Positions 25,131 to 36,800 of a stretch of DNA of 64,000 nt are shown in pieces. Location of the stretch: NCBI RefSeq assembly GCF_963678635.1, contig NC_087069.1:41687883-41751882 (forward strand), in the 5' to 3' direction. Numbering within the stretch: position 1 is the first letter of the stretch; the number at the start of each line of letters is the position of its first letter. Below the pieces are notes generated by a model. The model was not told the DNA's origin. It saw only the letters and a program-made list of their open reading frames with translations, and made no database searches. The stretch is from Symsagittifera roscoffensis (Eukaryota > Xenacoelomorpha > Acoela > Convolutidae). A program made the position numbers and the translations under genes.

Positions 25131-26110
25131 GAAAAAATTTATTATGATGTGCCACAGGGCTCGGTTTTAGGTTCATTTTTTTCGTTATCTTGGTAAATTA
25201 TTTATCCTCAAGTCAAGAAAAAACCCTTATATTTCTTTGTGCAACTTTGATTTCAGCATCACCCACCAGCTCAAAAAGCAAAAAAAAATAAGCAAAACTT
25301 ATAGTTGTCGGAAAGAAAACAATCTCAGCATCAATAGCAATAAAACAAAATCAAGGATTTTTAAAGTGTTAAACAAAGAATTTTTATTTGAAGCGCGAAT
25401 TAATAAAACAAAGTTGAAAACAGGAAATCAATTAGTTACTTAGAATTAAGAAAAGACCAATTTTCGAGTTCTGTTAATCAGGTTGTTATCCTGAGTAAAA
25501 AGTTAATTACGTTTCGCGGTTTATTCTAACTGAGGAAAATTTTACGCAATAATTAGTTTAGGATATGTACAAAGCTTTTGTGCGACCTATGATTCAATAT
25601 GCAGTTTCAACAGATGTTGTTTCAAACAACAGTGTCATATCACAGCTGGTTGATGATCTCAGAAGACTATTCAAAGGAATTTTCTTTAAGCAAAAATTCG
25701 ACTTAATTGGAATAGCACGGGAAATACACAAAAAGTGTGCATCTACTGTTCTTCACATTTAAAATTATATAAAAATATTATGAAAAATTTCTCCAAAAAA
25801 ACAATTATCCAGCAGATATTTTATGTAAGATAAAAACACTAGAAGGCTAAGTTATACTATCAAAACAAAGAAGGAATTCAAAAAATTTAACGACTTGTGC
25901 AAATTACAAAACAAAAAAAACTTTGCATAGCATATTAACAAGGTTGCTCAGTTGCGTCTTTAACTATGAAAACAATGGGTTGAGTTTACCCGGAAAATGG
26001 CCAAAACGCCCCCATAATAGAAAAAACCACCTGTTTTTAAATAACTTCATTTTGAACAATGAAGATCTATTGAACATAATATACAGCTAGAAAAATTATT
26101 ATATCATCTA
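25130..26110 (+). pseudogene. Decayed LINE reverse transcriptase fragment (CR1/jockey-like)
   Basis: The plus strand encodes YYDVPQGSVLGS (about 25145), the RT block that precedes the catalytic motif. CNFDFSIT follows (25237), a decayed F-x-D-D block, then LKENNLSINSNKTK-like residues, then YKAFVRPMIQYAV (25565), the conserved late RT block, and a C-terminal stretch around 25925-26090 reading LHSILTRLLSCVFNYENN. Order and motifs fit a non-LTR retrotransposon. It is interrupted by frameshifts and stops (for example after 25195 and between 25443 and 25565), lacks the endonuclease, and is 5'-truncated as LINE copies usually are. Clade assignment is uncertain. Confidence 0.75.
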
Positions 26111-28120
26111 CACAGGTTAAATTCATTTTTTTCTTTTTTTTTTCTTTTTTTAAAAAGCTGGTACCTCTTTGCGTTTTCTGCATTTTGGTCGATAATTGAT
26201 AAAATTGGAGTTAGGAAATCAAGAAACTAATTTGATTTTCCAGCTCAGAAAAGCCTGAAAGCGGACCAGAAGGTTTGATAACAATCGTGACCAGTATACT
26301 AGCCTGGAAACAGTCATTTATCATTATCATTATAAAGTTATTCACTGTATGGTATCAGTCTCTGTTTTAATGGAAAAATTCGAAAAGCAGTTAGTTAGAA
26401 GACGGTTTGTTGAAACCAGAAATTAGTTTACCAATCGACAACGTATTTTTTAATAAGAAAAAATTGTAGGTAACCAACAGTGAAAAAGTATACTTTAGGG
26501 AATTTCTATAGGTTCTAAAGGGCGAATTAAAATAGACAATTAATTAAAGTGAAGTCAAAAACTATATAAAAATTTGAAATTGTGGCAAAAAACAATCAAC
26601 TTAACTTTTTTTTTAATTCTAAGGGTTGGGGTGGGCAGGTTTTTCGAAACAGGTTCGTTTCAGTATTGTGGTTGCCCAAGATGACAAATTTGCTTGTCAC
26701 TAAATGCATAAAATTAAAACAAAGCTTTCTTACCTTTTCATACCGTTTTATAGACAAAAGTTTGCATGAAAACGGCAAAAACATTATACTTTCCAAACAA
26801 AGAACTTTAAAAACGACAGCCTGGAATTGAATAACAAGTCTTTTTCCGAACCTTCTATGATGAAAAATGTATCCATGGTTATTTTTATACATCGAAAACG
26901 GAAGATAAGATCAGAAAACCAGTGCTTTGAACCTAAACAAACCCGACAAAAATCCGGCTATCAAAAAATCCTAGATTTGGCCCCCGCATTCCAGCATAAC
27001 GTCAAACTTGATGTGTTTTGTTCACCGTGAAATCTTTTTTTATGCTTTTCAGCTTCGTAGAAAATTAAAAAATGGTCAGCTGTCTTGTATGTTAAACTGT
27101 CTGTCTTAACTTTTTCGGAGAGAAACAGCGAAAAAACACTGGCCTTCTCTCTTTTTTGCGTCAATATTTAAGTTGTTTTATTGATTTATGTGCTAGAAAG
27201 CTGCGTCAGAAAAATTAAAACGTGCATTTTTGTTAGTGGATTGGTGAAAAACACCTGAACAAATTTTAATCTAACATATGCAGATAAGCGAGTGATTCTG
27301 ATTTTTCGATAGTTTGCATAATTTTGTATCGTAGTTTTACGCCAGCAGTTCTTTCCTTAATCATTTATTTATATATACCGAGAAGTTTTACTTCCATATT
27401 TTCAATTTCTACTAACTGCGCAGCTTGCAGCTTGTTCTTTCGCAACTATTCGGTAAGTTGTAGTGTGCAAAAAACTTAATGAGAAATAAATTGAACAGAA
27501 AAAAATTAAAGTCAGAAATTTTTTCTTCAAAATGCTACTAAGTTAAATAAAATGAAAATTAAAAAGCTAGAAATGATTGATTATGACAATTTTTTTTCAA
27601 TTTCTGAGAAATTTGTTCGCGCTTCACGTTTTATAACCCAGCGCAAAACAAGAAAAAAAAACATCTGAAAGTCAATTTAATCAATTTTTTGTCTTTAAGA
27701 TAGGTTTAAATGACTGGTTATAAACTCATAAAACGCAAAAATGCAAGGTCAACTGAAAATCAGCTGTGCCTATACTTGTAATGCGTCAATTAGAAGAAGA
27801 AATTGAGTTTAAGCAAAACTTAAATGATGATTAAACCCTCTCTTCTTACGTTCTCCCGAAAAAAAAAGATCCTCATCAGATTTTAAATTTCAAAATCTCA
27901 AAAGAATGGCAAGGTTTTTCAACTTCACTATGACTACGTTGGCTGACAGTAGCAGCAGAATCTGCAGATAAATTTTGTCCAAGCTCGAAGCTCACGTGTA
28001 ACGTTGCTTTTTGTTCCGACCTTTCGAAAAATGGGGAGGAACTTTGTGTTCGGGTGTGTTTTAGTTTTTTTTTGTTTTCCACGCATTATCCGGTACCACA
28101 AATAGTAATCGGACTGGGTT
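26110..28120. other. Non-coding stretch, no gene recognised
   Basis: AT-rich DNA with many homopolymer runs. The open frames present (up to 98 codons at 26596-26892, antisense) lack recognisable motifs and codon bias. Confidence 0.5.
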
Positions 28121-28124
28121 AAGC

Positions 28125-28600
28125 AACATATCTATTTAAAGTCCTTTTAGTCGTGATTCGAACCACATTCAAACATTTCCTAAAAATTTTCCCATTGTCG
28201 TGAAAAAACCGGTTTGAAATTTTAGATTTTTCGTCAATTCGAGTGAGAAAAGCAAGCGAGCAGGCTTACAACAGCTAATTTATGCCTAATTTAAGACCTT
28301 AAGGCTTAAATTTTAAAGCAAGTAAACCGGTTTTCGGAACCAAAAACCTCAAAAAACCTCAATTTTGAATATTTTTTTGTCCAATTTGCCTAGTCATTTT
28401 TCTACGAACATTTTTGTCGATTTTGCCTAAATTACTAAGACTGCCTAATATGCCTAAATTTGTTTTTCATGTCAGATCTTTTTATCACATCAAGCAGAAG
28501 AAACTACTAAAAATTCTAAATCGTAGTTTTATAAAGACCATGGTCGGAACATTCTGTGCTACTTGCGCAATAGCGGGCTATCCTTGTTTGATTCTTTAAT
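28125..28600 (+). repeat. Dispersed repeat, copy 1 (pairs with 56210-56710)
   Basis: Shares, in the same order, ttnagtcgtgattcga, gcaggctnacaa, cagatctttttatcaca and a final atggtcggaaca...ggctatccttgt with 56210-56710. The copies are strongly diverged. No coding content recognised; likely an old mobile-element remnant. Confidence 0.6.
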
Positions 28601-30690
28601 TGGTTCTTTTTGTTTTATTGCTGTTTTATTCGTATAAAAAAATGTGTCTATTGTGTTTGAAATAAAGGGTAGCACTTTAATCATGAGAAAGAGGGTGCTC
28701 CTAGTTTTAATTTTCGAGTGAAAGCACACTTAAACGTTTTTTTTTTAATTTTCTGAACCTACGTTGACTACTTGCAATCTCTTTCACAAATATTTTTTTG
28801 CACTTCTATAGCTTAATTTTTTCACTTCAAGTGTTTCAAACGGTGAGATCCAGAAAGATTCAGTGTGCTGCATTTGCGTTCACATTGTCAAAAATTTCTA
28901 ATATAGCATCAAACGAGCATCTACCAATTCAAGTCTGAAGACAATCTGATGTTTGGTCAAAACTAATTATCTGGAAACCAGCAGTGGCAAAATAGATACA
29001 AAAAACTCTACATATTCACAAGTCATACTGTAATCAATTTATCTACAACAATTTTTCGATTGTTTTCTACCAAAGTTAGATAGATTTTAGTGCCAAGTCA
29101 ATCGATTTTTCTCTGAAAACCCTGTGTTTATTCTTTGAATAACTTGTATAAAGCCAGTATATAAATTTCATACAGTTTCTGTATATAGTCTGTCCATAAT
29201 CTGCTTATAACCGTTATTTAATTTACAGTTAACCTGATTTTCAAAATTTTTATAAGTATGTAATCTGTATATAATCTGTATACGATATGTATTTAGAAGG
29301 CATGAAATTCAATGAAAAAAATTACAGTTTCAGAATGTTTTTTAATGAGTATTTAATAAAGATATACATTATATGACTTTTACAAAGGAAATACCATTTA
29401 ATCGATTATACAAACCATACAATCTAAGTTTTACTGCAAAAAAATTACGAAAAATCTAAAAAAATCTATATTTTCTATAAATATTGGATTTTATCCGTTT
29501 TTGTCACGGCGGGTGGTTGCCATTCAACGAATTGTTGTGTAAAATTTGCTTGATATCAAAGTCTGGACAAACGGTGCGACTTGAGCACGTGTTAGTAATT
29601 TTCGTTACAGTATTGTTTCTGTTTTTTTTTAAAGTCGAGGCTCCCTCAAAACAAAGAAAACTTCACAACCAGATTTTTGGTTTTACTTCATAATAATTTT
29701 TCGTTCTATAAAATCAGCTACAGATCTAAGACCCTTCCTATGCACAAAAGAACAAAAATCTGCAAGTAGTGTAGGTGTTTCCAACTCAAAATACGTTATG
29801 GAGAAAAAAAAACCAGAAAAAAATTTGTTGAATTTTTGCTCAACTTTGTCAAAAATTGTCTGGTCTTCTATTGCTTTCCAAACTACGTACAACTTTGCAT
29901 GTGACACGGGATGAGATGTTTTTGATGACACGTGCTTTGACATTCGAATGTTAATAAGTTAGCAGAGTTGATGCATTTTTAAATCATCAAATGAAGCGAA
30001 AAAAGCTATTTGTTTCAAAACAGCATAACAAAAATAATAACTCGACTTCTTTCTAACTCAATTAACTGCTGCTTGATTTTAAGTAAAGTTTCCAAAACCC
30101 CAATAACCGGTTCAAAAGATGAGTTTATACATCTATTGCAATACATGAATTCAATCAATCAGTGCTGTGCCAAATTGCAAATATAAAATTGATAGTGAAA
30201 AAAAAGTATTTCGCTAATTTATTTTTATCTTCAGATTGGTTCCTGATGTAGAACGAAATATAGAAAGCGCAGGTTCGAAAAAAAGTATCTTCAACAACAT
30301 TCAGTTTTTCACTTGTGTTTCGTTTGGTTGGTAGTTTGTTAAAGTGGATTTTTCAATTTCAGAATGACATTTCACTTATGTTTCGTTCAGTGCAAAAATT
30401 TTTATTGCAATTTCTTATATGGCCATTTCTTAAAGCTGTTACTGGTCAAAATTTTCATGAATGATAAAAGTTTTGGTAGAAAAATAGTTTTTACAATAAC
30501 TTTGAATAATTAAACATCATAAATTTCAACTAGGCAAACCATCGCAATCATTTTGACCAATGTTAATCATTCAATGACTAAACATTTACCAAAACTTCAG
30601 CTTACAAACTAACTCTACTCTCCAACTTTGTCAACAGGAATAAACAGCTATGTATCGTTCAGTTCCTTTTAAAAAATTCTTCCCTCTATG
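28600..30690. other. Upstream region of the scramblase gene, no gene recognised
   Basis: AT-rich sequence with some short TCTGTATATA-like repeats around 29140-29290. A 5' exon of the scramblase gene encoding its variable N terminus could lie here, but none can be picked by eye. Confidence 0.4.
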
Positions 30691-30699
30691 GATGTCCAG

Positions 30700-30878
30700 A
30701 GATGCAAGGGGGTGCGACCCAGTACAACACGTGGATTCCAATTGCGTGCCCGCCAGGTCTGGAATATCTGGCCCAGATTGACCAGGTGTACATCAAACAG
30801 CAGGTAGAGACGCTGGAAGTTGTGACTGGGATGCACACGGAGAACAGATACGAAATCAGAAACTCAGCTGGCCAACTG
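30700..30878 (+). CDS. Scramblase exon A
   Basis: The candidate acceptor ATGTCCAG|AG is followed by ATG at 30702, which opens [20 protein letters not shown]. The exon ends GGCCAACTG|GTTAGT in phase 0. It encodes the conserved start of the scramblase core (PPGLEYL..IDQ..I.QQVE.LEV.TG...[10 protein letters not shown]). Because scramblases usually have a Pro-rich N terminus, this may be an internal exon rather than the true first one. Confidence 0.85.
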
Positions 30879-33800
30879 GTTAGTTAACATTTTATAAACT
30901 AATAACAAAAATTATGCACCAGAACTTTATTAAATTTGAAAAACTTGTTTAATGAAATCGTGGGATGGAAAAAATCTGGAAACGGTAAATACGTGTTTAA
31001 AAATGGCCGTGTTTATTTATCAAAACTTTAAAAATTTCCGCTTGCGAGTTGTTTTGAAGCTTGTAAAACTGAACATATCTTTGCCTTCAACTGCGTTTTT
31101 TAAGCAGCCAAACTTCAAGTCTAAGGTTATTATCAATAATACACACAAAATAATGGCTTTTGGTTAGTTACCGTTCGTAGAATTTGTTCCTTCCAACATG
31201 AGATAAGTCTAATCAGGGGCGGATTTAGGGGGAGGCGGGGGGGGGGGCGGACGCCCCTTCCTCAGGGATTCGACCCCTTGCCGACCCAAAGGGTCACCCC
31301 TTTGGTACTTTTTAAGAAATCCATTTTTGGCCGACCGACCCTAAGATTTTTCTAAAGGCGCCAATATATACTAATTTTAAGGGGGGCGCGCGCCAAAAAA
31401 AACGCAATTTTTCGGTCAAAACTTTCCAAAAAGAGGCAAAAAAGGCATTTTGGACTGTTTTTTCAAATTTTTGCCTGCGGCGCAGAAATTTTGGCTAAAA
31501 CAGGGACCAAAATGTACTTAGGGAGAGCTCGAAAAATCAATTCGGACGACTTAAAAAAAGGTCGACAAAATTTCGAAAAAATTTTGAAAATCCGCCCCCC
31601 CCCCCCCTCGAGAAAATCCTAGATCCGCCCCTGGGGCAGGGGGCGGACGCCTTTTTCTTTGAGCGATTCGACCCCTGCCGACCCAAAGGGTCCCCTTTGA
31701 ACTATTTTGAGATATAATTTTTTAGTGACCGACCCTAAAATATTTGTAAAGGCGCCTTTGATGCCAATATATACTAATTTAAAGGGGGAGCGCTCGCCAA
31801 AAAAACTTTCCAAAAATTTTCCAAAAAGTGCCCACAAAAACGCTTCTTTGGTCTGTTTTTTTTTAAATTTTGCCTGGGACTTTTTAGTGCTATAGGAGAG
31901 CTCGGAAAATCAATTTGCCAAAAAAGGTTGACAAAATTTCGAAAACCCTCGAGAAAATCCTAGATCCTAAATCCGCTCCTGCGGTCAATAAAGTAGGAAT
32001 TTCGTTTTATGTAAAAAGTGGTCGTACAAGTTCATACTATTAAATTGTCTGAGCAGCAATATTCGAAGGAGATTAATCTCGAAAAGATCGGCTTATATCC
32101 TTCTTTTTGCCACTTCCATTAGTTTTAATAATCGTCTTCTGAAGCAAAACAATTAAATTAAAATTCCAAGTAAAACAACAAAATGCAGTTAAATTAATTT
32201 AAGTTTCCAATTCTCAGTATATCTAAAAGCTTCAATTAGGATTTTCTTGTTAATATTCCTGGGTAATCTTTGTTACAATATCCTATAAGGTTTTGAAAAA
32301 GCATAACCAAAGTTTATTGTTGTGGAGAAAAGTTAGTTTATTTGTAAACATTTAATTCGGTTTCAGTTTATGTTTGCTCGCGAAGAATCGGATGAAAATG
32401 AGCGATTATGCTGTCCTAATTCGAGAGGATTTATCCTTCACATCACAGACAACAACGGATTGGAGCTCTTGCGATACAAGTCACATCTTTTCCAGCGACT
32501 CTCAAACACAGCCTTAGTTTTAGAATAAACTCAAATAGTTTTTTTTACAAATATTGTCATTTTCAAACCAGTTTAAAGTTATCTGATTGAAATGCTGGCA
32601 TCATTTGCAATGACAGATTTTTAAAAAACGACGATTTGCTACCATAGCAGTTTTCATTTTCTGCATTTGTGAAATTTTGCGTTTTTTTCCCGATCACCCC
32701 GGTAAAGTTCGGATGAAGCTGATGCCAGGGTCCGCTTTTTTCCAGAAAGCTCGCAAGGGTTAATGAGACACTCTTTTGAAGGCTATAGGTCTTGTTTGAG
32801 ATGCATAAAAAAGTTGATATAATCACCTCAATTTTGGAAAAAAATGGTTTGAAATTTCGAAGTAATTTCGACAATTTCTGCACAGAGGCTCACCTCCATT
32901 TTTATTCTTCTTTTAATTTTTATGAAATTTCGTACAAAAAACTTGCTTTAAAAGTGTTTTTTGTTGGTAATTTATTTTTTCTATTCCAAATATTGTGGTA
33001 AATCAGTGTAGTGGTCAGAACATTCTCTGCTATTCGAGGTATTGAAACATTTTTCCATTTAGTTTAATAAGTTAATTACATCAACCATTTCATCTTTATA
33101 CAGATATTTATAATACCGAGGGTTATACACTTTAAAAACCATGGAAATGGAAAAAGAAAATGCAGGCAATTCGAAAAAGAAAACAGTTTAAAAGAGGAAA
33201 AAACTAAAAAAGGACAAAAATATTTAAAAAGCTTTCGAGTTTAACGAATTCCTTCTAAATATGTTTTGAGGGCGCTTGAAAAGATTGAATTGGACGTAGA
33301 AAGGAGTTCGCCTACTGTGACAACCAAATGACAGTTGAAACTCCGATGGGACAGGTACTCGGGAAAGTGGGCGCCGGTAAGTACTAAAAAGACTTAAATT
33401 GCTTCGTTAAAACTTTTTTAAAGAGAAGCTGTCAAAAAAAAAACAATTTTTTTAAAGCAAAAAAGTGAACTTTAATTTTTTATATATATAATCTGTTAGA
33501 TAAACTGAGATGTAACTTTTTTTTTAAAATGAATTAAGGTGAAAGTGTTTGAATCAGGAAATCTTTTGGAAATTTTCTGCTCATCAGTCGCCTTTGATTT
33601 TTGCAATTTTTTTCTGCGATTTTTTTGTATCTGCATACTTCGCAACCACGCAAAAACTAATATGAGCTTGAACAGAATATATTTAATATTTAAACTCATT
33701 TCGTGTTTAATAGGCGAAGACGAGGGTTGTTGTGATCCGAAGTTGAGAGTGACAGATGAACAAGGACAATTCATACTATACATTAAAACTGAAGATGCCG

Positions 33801-36800
33801 GATGTCTATGTAAGTCCAGTTATTACAGTCGCTGTTTTTGTACAAATTGTTTCAATTTGTCTTCTCAATAATCTTTTTTTATTGTTCTGATGGCAAGTGC
33901 AATTTGAGATGAAAAGCGACGAACAGTTCGAAAAACTTGATTAATATAAATAAAAAACAAACTTTCGTAGGGTCTTAAGGGTATCGAAAGTGTTAATAAG
34001 AAAACGCGAATCTGATGTTCTCTGATAACAAAAATATTTCAGTTAAACATTATACCTCTAAAATTTGACGACCAGTAGCGTGCCGAGGGGTGGGGAGGTT
34101 CCACTGTAATTTAACGAGATCTATTTTCGGCTTAACAAGATGAAAAAAATTTTAAGGCGCCTTTAGCGCTAATATAACTAAATTTAAGGGGACGCGCGCA
34201 CCGAAAAAACACAACTTAAGCCTGTTTTTTTTCAAAAATTTGCTAAAAACCTAAACATGACCCAAACATGACCCCTTAAGTCAGGGGCGGATCTAGGATT
34301 TTCTCGAGGGGGGGGGGGCGGATTTTCAAAAAAAAAACGTTTTTTAGGTCGACCTTTTTTTTAGGTCGAACAAATAAATTTTCCAAGATCTGCTAGAGCA
34401 AAAAAAGGTGCTGTTTTGGCCGAAGTTTCTGTGCCGCAGGCAAATTTTTGAAAAAACAGGTCAAAAAAGCCATTTTTGGGCACTTTTTCGAAAATTTTGA
34501 CAAAAAAAAGCTCTTTATTTTGGCGCTCGCTCCCCCTCAAAGTTAGTAGATATTGGCGCCTAAGGCGCCTTTAAAACAATTTGAGGGCTTCCGTTTCCTG
34601 ATTTCTGATTTCAATTTGCTCNNNNNNNNNNNNNNNNNNNNNNNNNNNNNNNNNNNNNNNNNNNNNNNNNNNNNNNNNNNNNNNNNNNNNNNNNNNNNNN
34701 NNNNNNNNNNNNNNNNNNNNNNNNNNNNNNNNNNNNNNNNNNNNNNNNNNNNNNNNNNNNNNNNNNNNNNNNNNNNNNNNNNNNNNNNNNNNNNNNNNNN
34801 NNNNNNNNNNNNNNNNNNNNNTTAGCAAAGGGAGACTAATTGGGAGAATTGTTTCGCTCTTTTTTATTTCATCAAATACATCGATAATTTATCAAATAAC
34901 GGAAAAAGGTTTTAAAGAAAGAGACGGAGTTCATAAAAAACTGTGTACGCTTGCTTCATCTAATGTTACATTTAGTAAAGGTACATAAAAATACATTTTT
35001 GAGCTTCTGTTTTACAATGAAAACAAGAAGCGTTATAAAAAAGAAAAAAATACCTAGGAGTTATTAACTTTTCGATTTATTGCAACTCACAACCGTGATA
35101 TCAAAACATGAAATTTTAACATTTAAGTTTTCGAACAAAAACTCAAATTGATACTTAAAATAATGACAAAAAACATGTTTACGAAATTGATCTATAAGTT
35201 ATGATTCAGATTCTTTTTGTTCGCGAAGAGTCAGAACCATGTGAACGATTATGCTATCCCAGGTCCAGAGGATTTATTCTTCACGTCACAGACAACAACG
35301 GCTCGGAGATAATCCGATACAGGTCTCGTCTTTTCCAGCAACTCAAACTCTCAAAAAACTTTCCCTTTGGCACTTTTATTAAAACTCCTACCTTCAGTAC
35401 TCAGTTTTTTACTCGAACTAAAAGTATTGTCAGTTGAAATAAAATCTATATAACAATCGTAACCAATGCCTTTGAGAAGTGAAAAAATGGGAAAAAAATT
35501 CTGACCAACCACAATTTGGTTTTGTCAGCACTGCAAGTTTAAGAATTGAAAAATTTTTGAAAAATGGCTGTGCGATTCAAAAAAGAAGATTCACCCTTTT
35601 AAAAGTCCATTCATATTTTACAAAATGATTTTTCGGTACGCCTTTTTGGCAGGAGTTGGAAAAGAGTGTGACCACAATAGAAAAGAGTACGCTTACTGTC
35701 AGTATGAGCTATCAGTGGAAACTCCGACAGGCCAAGTACTTGGAAAAGTGGGATCAGGATAGTGTTACGAGGATTAAATAATTTCAGAAAAAGTAAAGAT
35801 GACAAGTTGCAGAATGCAAACTAAAAAAAAATATCTACGGTACTATATGTTTTATAGAAAAAAGTCTGGTAGAAGCCTCCGTATCCATTGAACATAGATC
35901 AAACTGAATCTGTAAACAACCTAGCAAAGTTCTAAGACCAGATCATGCAAAACCATGTCGCAACCAGGGGTGGATCTAAGGATTTCTCAAAGGGGAGGAT
36001 TATCAGAAAATTTTGTCGAAATGTTTTGGTCGATCAAACTGATTTTTCGAGCGCTGCAAGTATACTATAAAAACGGAGGGGCAGTTTTTGGAATTTTTCT
36101 GACAGAACCGCTGCCAAGGTAATTTTTTGATATTTTTGACTAAAAAAATGCCTTTTTTTGGCATGCGCTCTCCTTCAAATTTAAATTATATTGTTGGCGC
36201 CAAAGAGCCCACCAATAATTGGTGAAGCGGTCGAACATCTGAAGTGTTTTTTGATAGTTAAATCCTCGTTACTCGTAAAAGGAGACGACGAAGGTTGGTG
36301 TGATCCAAAACTCAGAGTGACAAACGAACAAGGAAACTTCATACTGTACATTGCAACCGAGGATGCCGGCACTTTATGTAAGTTAAACCAATTTATTGCC
36401 AAGTATTAAAAGCTGCAGACTTTCATGGCATCAGCAGCCATGTAATATAATGAAGTGTACTGGGGTTAAAAGCTCATATCATCATAATTGTGCAAACCTG
36501 GCTGTGTTTTTGGCTTGTTGGTGAATTTTTCTGATGTTATGGCGTTGCTTAAATTTCAAAATATTTTTCAGCAGACATTGTAACTAGCACTCAGTTTTTA
36601 GGCACGTATTGATCAGACCGTGTTACTTTTTTTTCAAGATTATCATCCCGCATGAGAAGTAGCAAACGAAATTATTTTTTACATCTGAAATTAAGAAAAC
36701 TGTTGCAACCAATGAACATTTTGTGGGTAAAGAATCCTGCAAAATTTTTTTTGGGTGATTAAACAAAAATAAGTCTTTTGTATACGTGAGAACTTTCCCT

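Larger units (their letters stand above)
30879..32366 (+). other. Intron A-B, with two hAT-like MITE copies
   Basis: GTTAGT donor and TTTCAG acceptor. It holds two adjacent GGGGCGGAT-ended elements at 31214-31981; the remainder is AT-rich with no gene. Confidence 0.75.

Noticed and set aside
33240-33299. Frameshift or stop in scramblase exon C
   Set aside because: Apparent stop readings disappear when the exon starts at the ACGTAG acceptor at 33299, the same place as in exon C'.
35323-35437. Extension of exon B' through [12 protein letters not shown]
   Set aside because: The similarity to copy 1 past the donor reflects duplicated intron sequence; only the GTC donor gives matching phase in both copies.
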